Assembly: GCA_021296065.1 (NCBI GenBank)
Contig: JAGWBD010000005.1
Coordinates: 1 to 64,000 of the forward strand
DNA length: 64,000 bases
From: Anaerolineae bacterium
GTDB lineage: Bacteria > Chloroflexota > Anaerolineae > Aggregatilineales > Phototrophicaceae
Reading direction: 5' to 3'
The notes beneath the pieces are model-generated. The model did not search any database. It was not told where the DNA came from and saw only the letters and a list, made by a program, of their open reading frames with translations. Each line of letters starts with the position of its first letter. Position 1 is the first letter of the stretch. This document shows positions 36,545 to 44,630 of this stretch, one piece after another. The position numbers and the translations under genes were made by a program.

Positions 36545-37561
36545 TCAGGCTGGCAAGGCCAGCACAGGGCCATTGACCGTGATGCCTACACCCTGACCGC
36601 CTTGAAAGCGTCGGCGGCTGTCCGTTTGCGCGGTCAGGCCCGTGTCGTCCGCCAGACGCAGGCGCAGACGTTGGTGATCCCCAAAAAACTGGACTTCCTC
36701 AATCCGTACCTGGCCGGCCCCGGTCAGCTGAATCGCCTCCGGACGTAGCAGCAGGGTCACCGGTCCCGATGCCGGTTGCCTCAGGTCCAGTTCGCCAAGG
36801 ACACAGCGGGCGACCCGACCTTCCGCTTCGGCGGGCAGAAAATTACTTTCGCCGACAAGTTCGGCCACGGCCCGGCTGACCGGTTCGTGATAGAGACGCC
36901 ATGGCTCGGCCACCTGCAGCATGCGACCGGCAGACATCACTGCGACCTGGTCCGCCACACTGAGCGCCTCCTCCTGGTCATGGGTGACGAAGATGGCCGT
37001 CGTACCCGTCGCGCGCAGGATGGCGCGAACCTCCGCGCGCAGCCGGACCCGCAAATGCGTATCAAGGTTCGAGAAAGGCTCATCAAGCAGCACCAGAGCC
37101 GGCTCCGGCGCCAGGGCGCGCGCCAGCGCCACGCGCTGCTGCTGGCCGCCGGAAAGGCCCTGCAGGCTGCGCGCGCCAAATCCCTCCAGCCCGACCAGGG
37201 ACAGCAGCGACTCTGTGCGCTGTCGACGTTCTTCCCGTCCGCCCTTCAGCCCAAAGGCGATATTGCCGGCGACGTCGAGGTGCGGGAACAGCGCGTAGTC
37301 CTGAAAGACCATGCCAACCCGTCGATTTTCGGGAGGGACAAACCCCTGCGGCCCGGCCACGACGCGGCCCTCAATGTGAATTTCGCCGCTGTCCGGGCGC
37401 TCAAATCCGGCGATCAGACGCAAGGTGGTCGTCTTGCCACAGCCGCTGGGACCAAGCAGCGCCAGTAACTGTCCGGCCTGAAGGGAAAGGTTGAAATCCG
37501 TCAGCGCCAGGACCGTGTCAAAGCGCTTGCCGAGCTGCTGGCAGGCCAGGGCGATGGTCAT
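36545..37561 (-). CDS. fbpC: ABC transporter ATP-binding protein, iron(III)-type
   Basis: 338 residues. Walker A GPSGCGKTT (37-45), Q-loop, signature LSGGQQQRVALARALA, Walker B ALVLLDEPFSNLD, H-loop TGTTAIFVTHDQEEAL, and a C-terminal TOBE-like regulatory domain. Gene order and similarity fit the FbpC/AfuC class that powers ferric iron uptake; spermidine/putrescine or sulfate class is less likely given its partners. It overlaps the 3' end of the permease gene. Confidence 0.87.
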   Translation of the reverse strand: MTIALACQQLGKRFDTVLALTDFNLSLQAGQLLALLGPSGCGKTTTLRLIAGFERPDSGEIHIEGRVVAGPQGFVPPENRRVGMVFQDYALFPHLDVAGNIAFGLKGGREERRQRTESLLSLVGLEGFGARSLQGLSGGQQQRVALARALAPEPALVLLDEPFSNLDTHLRVRLRAEVRAILRATGTTAIFVTHDQEEALSVADQVAVMSAGRMLQVAEPWRLYHEPVSRAVAELVGESNFLPAEAEGRVARCVLGELDLRQPASGPVTLLLRPEAIQLTGAGQVRIEEVQFFGDHQRLRLRLADDTGLTAQTDSRRRFQGGQGVGITVNGPVLALPA

Positions 37562-39347
37562 GCGAAATCAGCGCAAATGCACAAGGATGGCCAACGCGGT
37601 GGCGCGCGCGCCGCGGCAGTTCCCGCAGCAAGGCGACCCCCGTGCCCGGGGCGGCGCCCGGCTGGCGTTCGCGCAGCAAAATGGCGATCAGGCCGAGGGC
37701 CGAGACCCCCAGCAACAGCAGACCGGGCCCGCCGATCAGCGACAGCAGCGCCTCGCTGTAGGCGGACCAGATGTGGGTGGCGAAGGTGCGCGTGCCAATG
37801 GGTGAGAGCACCAGCGTGGTGGGCAACTCTTTCATCACGCTCAGAAAGACCAGCGCGATGCCGGCAAGGATGCTGGCGCGTGCCAGCGGGACGTAGATGC
37901 GCAACACGACTTGCCAGGGGCGTTGGCCCAGGCCGCGGGCCGCCTCTTCGAGGCGCGGGCTGATCTGTTCCAGGGCGCTGCGGCTGGCGCTGATCGCCAG
38001 GGGCAGGAACCTTGTGACATAGCCCAGCAGCAGCAGGGGCACTGTCTGGTACCAGGCGGGCAGATAGCGGGCGGCGAAGAACACCAGCGCCAGGGCGACG
38101 ACGATGCCCGGCAATACGTTGCCGCTGCTGGTCAGGGCGACCAGCCAGTGACTGAGACGACTGTGCCTGCGTCGCAGCAGCAGGGCCAGAGGCAGGGCCA
38201 GGGCGCCGGCCGCCAGCGCCGCCAGCGCGCTGACAGTAGCTGTGGTTGCCGTGAGCATGCCCATGTCCGGCGGCGTGACGTTGAACAGGGCGCGCCTGGT
38301 CAACCAGGAACCCAGAACAGCCACAGGAAGCGCAACGCCCAGGCCCACAATCATCACGAAAAACAGAAGGGCCGGCCAGCGCCAGCGACCGATGGGCAGT
38401 GGCGCCAGCCGCCGCGGTGCACCCGCGCCGAGGCGCGCGCCGTTGCGGGACTGGCCCAGACGGCGCTCCAGCAGCAGCAGCAGCAGCGTAAGCAGGATTA
38501 GCATAAGCGCCAGGATGGCGGCGCGTTCACGGTCGAAGGAACTGGTGTATTGCAGGTAGATGGCGCGGGTGAAGGCATTGTAGCGCATGACCGCGACGGC
38601 GCCGAAGTCGCTGAGCGTATAGAGCGCGACCAGCAGGCTGCCCCCGGTCAACGCCGGCCGCAGCAGCGGCAGGGTCACCCGCCGGAAAACCTGCCAGCGC
38701 CCATGGCCCAGACTCCGCGCCGCCTCTTCCAGCGCCGGGTCGCTGCCGAGCAAAACGGCGCGCGCCGGCAGGGCGATGAAAGGCCAGGTGATCAGGGTGA
38801 TGGACAGCCAGGCGCCAAACCAGCCGCGTATGTCTGGCAAGCGTTCCAGCGGCAGCACAGTTGCCAGCAAGTCGTACAACAGACCGCGAGGGCCGAAGGC
38901 CGCCAGCAGCGTCACCGCACCCAGGTAGGACGGCACCACCATCGTGAGCAGACCGGCGATCAGCCAGAAGCGCCGCCACGGCAACTGGCAGCGGGCGGTC
39001 AACCAGGCGAAGGGCAGCCCGATGGCCAGCGCGCCGGCCATCACCGTGACCGTCAGCACGATACTGTTGGAAAGGATGGTCAAGGTGCGCGGGCGCAAGG
39101 CCCAGGCGAGGCCCTCCGCGCCCGCGCCGGTTGCGCGCAACACCAGCCAGACCAGCGGCAGCAACACAACCAGTGCGGTTACAACGGCGATAATCTGCAA
39201 GGCCTGATGACGGTCCAGACGTGGCAAATGCGGCAGACGCGGACCGGAAGGCTTCACTGTGTCCCCCAGCCGCGCTGCCGCAAAGCGGGTAAATCCCCGG
39301 GTCAGGTCAGCGGCCATGCCCGTCCCTGACGGAGCGATGGCCGCCAA
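37518..39347 (-). CDS. fbpB: ABC transporter permease, two fused domains, iron(III)-type
   Basis: About 609 residues with twelve or so TM helices in two homologous halves, each with the EAA loop (LEEAARSLGHGRWQVFRRVTLPLLRPAL and LEEAARGLGQRPWQVVLRIYVPLARAS). This is the FbpB/AfuB layout. ATG 39317 (MAADLTRGF) may be the true start. The last 30 residues look unnatural: another frame through a GCGCGCGCGC run near 37601-37610 ends ATALAILVHLR just before fbpC, so a small indel is possible here. Confidence 0.85.
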   Translation of the reverse strand: MAAIAPSGTGMAADLTRGFTRFAAARLGDTVKPSGPRLPHLPRLDRHQALQIIAVVTALVVLLPLVWLVLRATGAGAEGLAWALRPRTLTILSNSIVLTVTVMAGALAIGLPFAWLTARCQLPWRRFWLIAGLLTMVVPSYLGAVTLLAAFGPRGLLYDLLATVLPLERLPDIRGWFGAWLSITLITWPFIALPARAVLLGSDPALEEAARSLGHGRWQVFRRVTLPLLRPALTGGSLLVALYTLSDFGAVAVMRYNAFTRAIYLQYTSSFDRERAAILALMLILLTLLLLLLERRLGQSRNGARLGAGAPRRLAPLPIGRWRWPALLFFVMIVGLGVALPVAVLGSWLTRRALFNVTPPDMGMLTATTATVSALAALAAGALALPLALLLRRRHSRLSHWLVALTSSGNVLPGIVVALALVFFAARYLPAWYQTVPLLLLGYVTRFLPLAISASRSALEQISPRLEEAARGLGQRPWQVVLRIYVPLARASILAGIALVFLSVMKELPTTLVLSPIGTRTFATHIWSAYSEALLSLIGGPGLLLLGVSALGLIAILLRERQPGAAPGTGVALLRELPRRARHRVGHPCAFALISHDHRPGLPAARQAL

Positions 39348-40353
39348 CGATCAATTGACTACTGCTCACGCGCACCACTCTCCTCGAACAGGACAAGCGT
39401 GCCGGCCAGGTCATCAAGGTCGCTGAGGTACAGTTCCGGCGTCTCGCTCTCCGCCAGCGGCTAATGCCGGCGACCACCGGATACTCGTAGGTCTTCGTCG
39501 TGAACCAGGTCTGGCCGACCTCACCCAGCATGAATCGGATCAGGTCCTGGGCCGCTTCCGGCTGGCCGCTGGTGTGCGGAATGGCCGCGCCCGCGATATT
39601 GACCAGCGCACCGGCGTCACCGCCGGGGAACCAGTGCAATTGCGCCGTGATGGATGGGTCTTCAGCCAGGAAACGGAAGAGATAATAGTGATTGACGAGA
39701 CCTGCAGCGATTTCGCCATCAATGACGGCCTGCACAATCGGCGTGTTCTTCGGGTACACCTGCACGTCGTTGGCGATCATGTCCTGCATCCAGGCCAGCG
39801 CCGCCTCATCGCCCAGCAACTGGCGCATGGCGGTGACGTTGGCCTGGAAGGAGCCGTTGGTCGGCGCCCAACCCACCACCCCGCGCCACGCCTCGTCTGT
39901 CAGGTCAAGGATGGATTCCGGCAGGTCGAGTCCGGCCATTGCCAGCGCGTCCGGATCATAGACGAGGACGCGCGCCCTACCACTGAGCGCCAGCCACAGA
40001 CCTTCAGGCGAAACGAAGGCGGGGTCGCTCACCAGCCCAGGCAGGTCGTCCGGCAGTTCATTGAGCAGGCCGGCCTTTGCCAAAGCGCCGAGCGCGCCGG
40101 CATCCTGGGCGATGAAGATATCGGCCGGGCTGTTCTCGCCTTCCTCAATGATCTGTGAGGCGAGCGAGGCCGTGCCGCCATACAACACCTCGACTTCGAT
40201 TCCGCTGATGTCGCTGAAGCTCTCCAGCAGCGGGCCGATCAGGCTTTCGTTGCGCCCCGAATAAATGGTCAGGACGTCATCCTGGGCCAACATGGGCGGC
40301 ACCACCAGCAACAGGGCCGACAGCACGATGAGAAGTACGGACAAGACGCGCAT
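39307..40353 (-). CDS. fbpA: iron(III)-type ABC transporter substrate-binding protein, C-terminus frameshifted
   Basis: Start ATG 40353 with SD AAAGGAG. Signal peptide (LSVLLIVLSALLLVVPPMLAQ) then the FbpA fold: LTIYSGRNESLIGPLLESF, ADIFIAQDAGALGALAKAG, VGWAPTNGSFQANVTA, GLVNHYYLFRF (tyrosine pair expected for iron). After YEYPVVAGI the frame yields basic nonsense. Adding one base near 39460 gives PLAESETPELYLSDLDDLAG and a stop at 39361-39359, as in homologues. The restored length is 331 residues. Captures ferric iron outside the membrane for FbpBC. Confidence 0.85.
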   Translation of the reverse strand: MRVLSVLLIVLSALLLVVPPMLAQDDVLTIYSGRNESLIGPLLESFSDISGIEVEVLYGGTASLASQIIEEGENSPADIFIAQDAGALGALAKAGLLNELPDDLPGLVSDPAFVSPEGLWLALSGRARVLVYDPDALAMAGLDLPESILDLTDEAWRGVVGWAPTNGSFQANVTAMRQLLGDEAALAWMQDMIANDVQVYPKNTPIVQAVIDGEIAAGLVNHYYLFRFLAEDPSITAQLHWFPGGDAGALVNIAGAAIPHTSGQPEAAQDLIRFMLGEVGQTWFTTKTYEYPVVAGISRWRRARRRNCTSATLMTWPARLSCSRRVVRVSSSQLIVGGHRSVRDGHGR

Positions 40354-40407
40354 GACTACTCCTTTCAAAAGGCGGTCAGGTGCGCTACCATCCCGCCTGC
40401 AACGGAT

Positions 40408-40455
40408 TGTTCAGCGCCGGCCCGGATCCCCCGATCGCAGAGCTGGCGCTGAACA
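40408..40455. promoter_or_regulatory. 14-bp inverted repeat between fbpA and the E2 operon
   Basis: TGTTCAGCGCCGGC and GCTGGCGCTGAACA are near-perfect reverse complements (one G-U) separated by 20 bases. The site lies about 55 bases upstream of fbpA and about 200 upstream of the E2 gene. It could be a metalloregulator operator or an RNA hairpin. No poly-T run follows on either strand. Confidence 0.5.
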
Positions 40456-40619
40456 GTTTGCCAGTATCCGGACGCTTCACGCGCCCGTCAACGCCAGCGG
40501 TCAACTCCACGCTTTCCCCTTTGGCTCCGACAACCTTAATCCTGCGACGCAGATTCCTTGCATGCGGTTAACCCGATGATGATGGCTGTTCAACTTCCGG
40601 CTGCTCAGGCAGCGCGTGG

Positions 40620-40625
40620 TACAAT
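40620..40625 (+). promoter_or_regulatory. -10 element of the E2-JAB-E1 operon
   Basis: TACAAT 26 bases before ATG 40652, leaving a short leader that holds the SD AGGGAT. No clear -35 box. Confidence 0.4.
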
Positions 40626-40651
40626 GCCGGTGGGAAGATCAGGGATAACAA

Positions 40652-41110
40652 ATGGCAGCATGGTGGGGAACGCGCGCGAAAGTGTCGGCGCGCCTGCAAC
40701 TGGAAGTGGCCGCCATGCGCGACACCTTCCGCGACACCTTTCGTCTGGTCGTGGCCCGGGGCGAGAATCTCTACTGGGAAGGCGAAGTCGACCTGAATCT
40801 GACCGGTATCCCGCAACAAAGGCACCTGTTGCACATCGTTTACCCTGCCAACTATCCCTCGCGCGCCGCCGAAGCCTACGTGCGCGATCCCAAAATCGTC
40901 AGCCGCAAGCACCAGTTCGAAGACGGCCAGCTTTGTCTCTTCAACCCGCGTGACGGCAAACGCTATGGCTGGAACCCCGGTCGCTCCACAGCCGTGACGG
41001 TGGCGGGCTGGTCCGTGCAGTGGCTCTACGCCTATTACACCTGGAAGGCCACCGGCACCTGGCCCGGCCTGGAGGAACGCATTCAGACCAATGGCAGTTC
41101 CCGTCCCTGA
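40652..41110 (+). CDS. prokaryotic E2 (ubiquitin-conjugating enzyme-like) protein
   Basis: 152 residues with the E2 core: strand FRLVVARGENLYWEGEVDL, YPANYPSRAAEAYVRDP (equivalent of the YPxxPP segment), His87 (KHQFEDGQ), and Cys95 in DGQLCLFNP, the counterpart of the GxICL catalytic Cys. A C-terminal helix follows (AGWSVQWLYAYYTW). It would carry a modifier protein as a thioester. First gene of a tight operon; its TGA overlaps the next ATG by one base. SD AGGGAT upstream. Confidence 0.85.
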   Translation: MAAWWGTRAKVSARLQLEVAAMRDTFRDTFRLVVARGENLYWEGEVDLNLTGIPQQRHLLHIVYPANYPSRAAEAYVRDPKIVSRKHQFEDGQLCLFNPRDGKRYGWNPGRSTAVTVAGWSVQWLYAYYTWKATGTWPGLEERIQTNGSSRP

Positions 41111-42159
41111 TGTCCGGCATGCCGCTGCCGCAGACGCCGGGCCTGCCCAACCTCGTGGTGGCGCAGTGCGTGCTGGACAAGATGGCCGGCGCCGCCCGCG
41201 CCTGGCAGGCGGACGAAACCGGCGAGGCGCTGGTCGGTCTGGTGGAGCCTGGCCTGCATACCAACGGTGTGCCTGGCATCTACTTGCTGGATACCATCGC
41301 GCCGGATGACAGCGCGCTGCGCATGGCGCATACCTTTCAGCAGGGCGACCCGCACCAGGACGAATTGCTTTGGTGGCTGCAGGAAAACTGGCACGCGCGC
41401 AGGCAGCGGGGCGACCTGCCGCCCAAGTGGGACCTGCCCCTGCGTTATCTGGGCGACTGGCACAAACAGCCCGGCGGGATGACCCGCCCCAGCCAGGGTG
41501 ACCTGCGCACCGCCAAAGCCTGGCTGCGCGACAGCGAAAACGGCATGGACTTCCTGCTGGCGCCCATCGTCACCTCGCAGCGGCAGGACCCGGGCAGCGC
41601 CTCCAACCGCATCCGCGTTGACGGGCAGACCTGCGTCGATTTCTGGTACCTGCAGCGCCAGCAACGCGACTTCACAGGCATCCCCGCGACTGTGTATCAG
41701 GACGGGCAACTGCCGGGCCTCGGCGCCAGCCCCTGGCATCTGCGGGAAACGCAACGCCTGGAGTCTGAATTTGATCGCCTGCTGGAAACTGGCCTCATCC
41801 CGTCTCCTCTCGTCTTTCTGGACCTGCTGGACCACAGTGAGCTGGACATCTGTTTCCTGCTCGGCAGACCTGGCGCGGAGCAGTTGTTTCTCATTGCCAC
41901 CCCGCCGGATTACCCTGCGCATCCCGCGGAAATCCGAATAACCGCCTTTATGGACCTGGAAGACGACAATCACTTGCACGAACGTTTTCTGCAGCGCTGG
42001 CGCAATGCCCAACCCCTGGTGGCGCCACCGGAAAAGTCACAGGTTGGAGGGCGAAACTTGGCCAGCCAAATCGAGGAGCTGGAGCGCAACGGCGACCTGC
42101 GCACAGCGCCGGTCACGGTGCCGCAAGGCGCCGGCCCTTCGCCCAGGGCTGCGACGTGA
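41110..42159 (+). CDS. JAB/MPN-domain protein with degenerate JAMM motif and E2/RWD-like second half
   Basis: 349 residues; ATG 41110 (overlap TGATG), not the track's 41020. Residues 10-145 are a JAB domain: Glu39 (GEALVG), then GDWHKQPGGMTRPSQGD with His118, Gln120, Ser128, Asp131. The standard motif is HxHP; the second His is Gln here, so deubiquitinase-like activity is doubtful. Residues about 215-285 (ELDICFLL, TPPDYPAHPAEIRI) resemble an E2/RWD fold without catalytic Cys. It likely recognises or trims modifier conjugates. Stop overlaps the E1 start (GTGA). Confidence 0.8.
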   Translation: MSGMPLPQTPGLPNLVVAQCVLDKMAGAARAWQADETGEALVGLVEPGLHTNGVPGIYLLDTIAPDDSALRMAHTFQQGDPHQDELLWWLQENWHARRQRGDLPPKWDLPLRYLGDWHKQPGGMTRPSQGDLRTAKAWLRDSENGMDFLLAPIVTSQRQDPGSASNRIRVDGQTCVDFWYLQRQQRDFTGIPATVYQDGQLPGLGASPWHLRETQRLESEFDRLLETGLIPSPLVFLDLLDHSELDICFLLGRPGAEQLFLIATPPDYPAHPAEIRITAFMDLEDDNHLHERFLQRWRNAQPLVAPPEKSQVGGRNLASQIEELERNGDLRTAPVTVPQGAGPSPRAAT

Positions 42160-43064
42160 CCGACTGGTCGCGCGTTGAAAGCCTGCTGGGCGAAGAAGGT
42201 ATGGCGCTGCTGGCGCGCCGCCGGGTCACCATCGTCGGCCTCGGCTCCGGCGGCGGCGCTGTCGCGCTGTTCCTGGCGATGGGCGGCGTGCAACACTTCA
42301 CGCTGGTCGACGATGACCGGCTCGAGGAAGGCAATCTGCTGCGCCACGTCGCGGACCGTCGCTACCTCGGTCAACCCAAGGTGAACGCAGTCGCCCACCT
42401 GCTGCACCAGCGAAATGCGCAGGTAGAGGTCGAAACTGTAGAAGGACGAATTGAGCAGAACAGGCATGCCCTGAACGGCATCGACCTGCTGGTGGCGGCA
42501 GTGGACAACGAACCGGCGCGCCATGCGCTCAACGAGGCGGCGCTGGCGCGCAAATTGCCCGCAGTCTATGCGGGGGTTTACGAACGCGGCGTGGGCGGCG
42601 ACGTGGCCCTGCTGCGCGCCGGCATCGACGCCTGTTACGCCTGCTGGGCCGCGGAACTGCGCGACGAGGAAGCGCCGGAGGACCAGCCGGACTACGGCAT
42701 GCTGGGGCCCGGGGGTACATTGGCAGCGGAACCCGGGCTTTGGCTGCACGTGACGCGCGTGGCCGCCGCGCAGGCCCAACTGGCCCTGAACGAACTGCTG
42801 CGGGGATGCCCGGCGCATGCGCCATTGCCAGGCAACACAGTCATCCTGGCGAACCGGGAGCTGGAAATCATCGAGGGACAAATGACGTTGCCGCAGGGCG
42901 CCATCTGGGCCACCGTCCAGCGCAAGCCGGACTGCCTGGTCTGCGGCCCGGCTTCCGGTGAGCAGGCGGCCCGACAATCCGGGGGCAGGCCGCAGGACCT
43001 GTCGCTGGCTGAATTGTTGAATGAACGCCACAGCATGACGCAGACTGAAAGGAAGAAGGAGTAA
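42156..43064 (+). CDS. ThiF/E1-like activating enzyme
   Basis: 302 residues, GTG start overlapping the JAB gene. Nucleotide-binding GLGSGGG (28-34), acidic DDD plus LEEGNLLRH, and GQPKVNAVA are the adenylation signature that activates a C-terminal carboxylate. Two CxxC pairs (160/163 and 260/263) should bind zinc as in ThiF/MoeB/E1. Another Cys (218) could be the thioester site, but this is a guess. It would adenylate the modifier for transfer to the E2 two genes upstream. Confidence 0.88.
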   Translation: MTDWSRVESLLGEEGMALLARRRVTIVGLGSGGGAVALFLAMGGVQHFTLVDDDRLEEGNLLRHVADRRYLGQPKVNAVAHLLHQRNAQVEVETVEGRIEQNRHALNGIDLLVAAVDNEPARHALNEAALARKLPAVYAGVYERGVGGDVALLRAGIDACYACWAAELRDEEAPEDQPDYGMLGPGGTLAAEPGLWLHVTRVAAAQAQLALNELLRGCPAHAPLPGNTVILANRELEIIEGQMTLPQGAIWATVQRKPDCLVCGPASGEQAARQSGGRPQDLSLAELLNERHSMTQTERKKE

Positions 43065-43069
43065 AGGGC

Positions 43070-43333
43070 ATGGATGACAGACCTTCCCCTGAAGGCGACG
43101 ATCTGGAAGAACGCCGCGAACGACTGAGCGAAAAGCCGGCGCCGCAAGACCCTGAACAAGCGCCAAATCTGGCTGGCGAGCCCGCGCCGGCCGTGACTCC
43201 GGAGGAGTTTGCGCGTCTGCAGGATGCCGGTCAGGTGCACATCGACGCCCGCGGCCGCGTACGCACCGCCCGCCGCAGCGACGCCGAAGCCGGCGTTTCG
43301 CTGCGCAAGCGTCGCGCATGGTATGGCCGCTGA
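43070..43333 (+). CDS. small hydrophilic protein next to the E1 gene
   Basis: 87 residues, five bases after E1 and overlapping the Nudix start, so clearly in the operon. It is highly charged and Pro-rich at the N-terminus (LEERRERLSEKPAPQDPEQ), predicted disordered, with a short ordered-looking stretch (EEFARLQDAGQVHIDARGRVRTA) and a basic end RKRRAWYGR. It lacks a beta-grasp pattern and a terminal Gly-Gly. It may be a modification substrate, adaptor or atypical modifier. No family recognised. Confidence 0.65.
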   Translation: MDDRPSPEGDDLEERRERLSEKPAPQDPEQAPNLAGEPAPAVTPEEFARLQDAGQVHIDARGRVRTARRSDAEAGVSLRKRRAWYGR

Positions 43334-43982
43334 ATCCCTGGCTGACGCTGCCCTCACCCTTGACCTCGTCACGGAAGCGCTGCGATTGCCACAATTTGAC
43401 GTGCGGTCGGCCCGCGCTCCGATGCTGCCCGAGACGCGACCGTTGCAGCCCCGCGTCCGGCAAGACGCCAAACAGGCCGCTGTGCTGCTTTTGCTCTGGC
43501 CGCAAGGCGGCTCCCTGTATTTCGTGTTGACGCGCCGGGCCAGCGACCTGCGCGGTCACAGCGGTCAGATCAGTCTGCCGGGTGGCCGTTGCGACCCTGA
43601 AGACAGCGACCACACAGCCACGGCCTTGCGGGAAACCGGGGAGGAACTGGGCATTGCCGCCAGCGAGGTGCAGGTGCTCGGCCGCCTCGACAGTATTTAC
43701 ATTCCACCCAGCAACTTCATGGTCCGGCCCGTCGTCGGCGCGCTGCCTGCCCCACCCTGTTTTCAGCCCCAGGCTGCGGAAGTTGCCGAGGTGTTGCAGC
43801 TGCCCCTTGCGCTTCTCTTTGACCCGCAACGCAAGCGTGAGTCCCTGCAAATTCGCAACGGCCGCTCCGTGCGGATACCCTGGTATGCCTTCGGCGGGCA
43901 AATGGTCTGGGGCGCCACCGCCATGTTGCTCAGTGAATTCGAGGGACGTCTGCGCGCTGTGACGGGCCAGCCTGCCCGCTAA
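43323..43982 (+). CDS. Nudix hydrolase, CoA pyrophosphatase type
   Basis: 219 residues from ATG 43323; the track's start is out of register with the preceding gene. SGQISLPGGRCDPEDSD followed by ALRETGEELGI is the NudL/CoAse version of the Nudix box, with the same spacing as E. coli NudL (one residue longer than the classical box). It probably cleaves CoA or acyl-CoA to 3',5'-ADP and phosphopantetheine. Overlap with the small gene puts it at the end of the E2-JAB-E1 operon, perhaps only by position. Confidence 0.87.
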   Translation: MAAESLADAALTLDLVTEALRLPQFDVRSARAPMLPETRPLQPRVRQDAKQAAVLLLLWPQGGSLYFVLTRRASDLRGHSGQISLPGGRCDPEDSDHTATALRETGEELGIAASEVQVLGRLDSIYIPPSNFMVRPVVGALPAPPCFQPQAAEVAEVLQLPLALLFDPQRKRESLQIRNGRSVRIPWYAFGGQMVWGATAMLLSEFEGRLRAVTGQPAR

Positions 43983-44092
43983 TACAGCTCCATCAATCTT
44001 CTGACAATCCGTTTACGTTGCGCCTGCAGGATTCTTGCGCGGGCCTGTGATACTGCTGGCATCGAGAATGAGATGCAATCAGGAGAAATGTC

Positions 44093-44497
44093 ATGTTGGT
44101 CCGTCAGCCATTTCCTTTCGTTCGTTTTGCCCGTCCCCTGCCCCATCCTGGCGAGGAAGCGCCGGCGCAACGCCTGCCCGTCAACGCCTGGACCACTGAA
44201 GATGCGCTGTACGTGACGGCTTCCGTCGCCGGTTTGCGCGCGGAAGACCTTGAGATCACGCTGGACAACGACGTACTCACCATTCGCGGTGAGGTCCCCG
44301 CCCCGGCGGAGGACGTCGAGTTTGTCTTGCAGGAGCGTTTCCACGGCCGCTTTGAGCGCCGCCTGACCCTGAATGTCCCGGTCGACATTGCGGCGGCCGA
44401 GGGCATTTGCGAGGACGGCGTATTGAAACTGCGTCTGCCCAGGGCGGAGGAAGACCGTCCGCAGCGCATCGCAGTGAGCGCCGGCGCCGCGCAGTGA
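44093..44497 (+). CDS. small heat shock protein Hsp20
   Basis: 134 residues with an alpha-crystallin domain: LPVNAWTTEDALYVTASVAGLRAEDLEITL, LTIRGEV, ERFHGRFERRLTLNVPVD and EDGVLKLRLP, the last giving the conserved GxLxLxLP end. ATP-independent holdase chaperone that oligomerises in the cytoplasm. SD AGGAGA seven bases before the ATG. A strong hairpin terminator follows, so it is a single-gene unit. No CIRCE element seen in front. Confidence 0.93.
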   Translation: MLVRQPFPFVRFARPLPHPGEEAPAQRLPVNAWTTEDALYVTASVAGLRAEDLEITLDNDVLTIRGEVPAPAEDVEFVLQERFHGRFERRLTLNVPVDIAAAEGICEDGVLKLRLPRAEEDRPQRIAVSAGAAQ

Positions 44498-44515
44498 ACG
44501 GGTGACGACAAGCCT

Positions 44516-44550
44516 GCCCCGACTCCCGCCGGAGTCGGGGCATTTGCTTT
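44516..44550 (+). terminator. rho-independent-like terminator after hsp20
   Basis: GCCCCGACTCC-CGCC-GGAGTCGGGGC: 11 perfect base pairs and a 4-base loop, followed by ATTTGCTTT. The T-tract is weak but the stem is very stable. Confidence 0.8.
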
Positions 44551-44599
44551 CAGGGCCCGCAAGGGGATTCGCAGACCTCCGTCGCACCACGGGCCAGGG

Positions 44600-44605
44600 T
44601 ATACT
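44600..44605 (+). promoter_or_regulatory. -10 element of the TPR gene
   Basis: TATACT 25 bases before ATG 44631. The -35 region is not clear. Confidence 0.4.
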
Positions 44606-44630
44606 GATTCGATAGCATTCCGGTGTGTCC

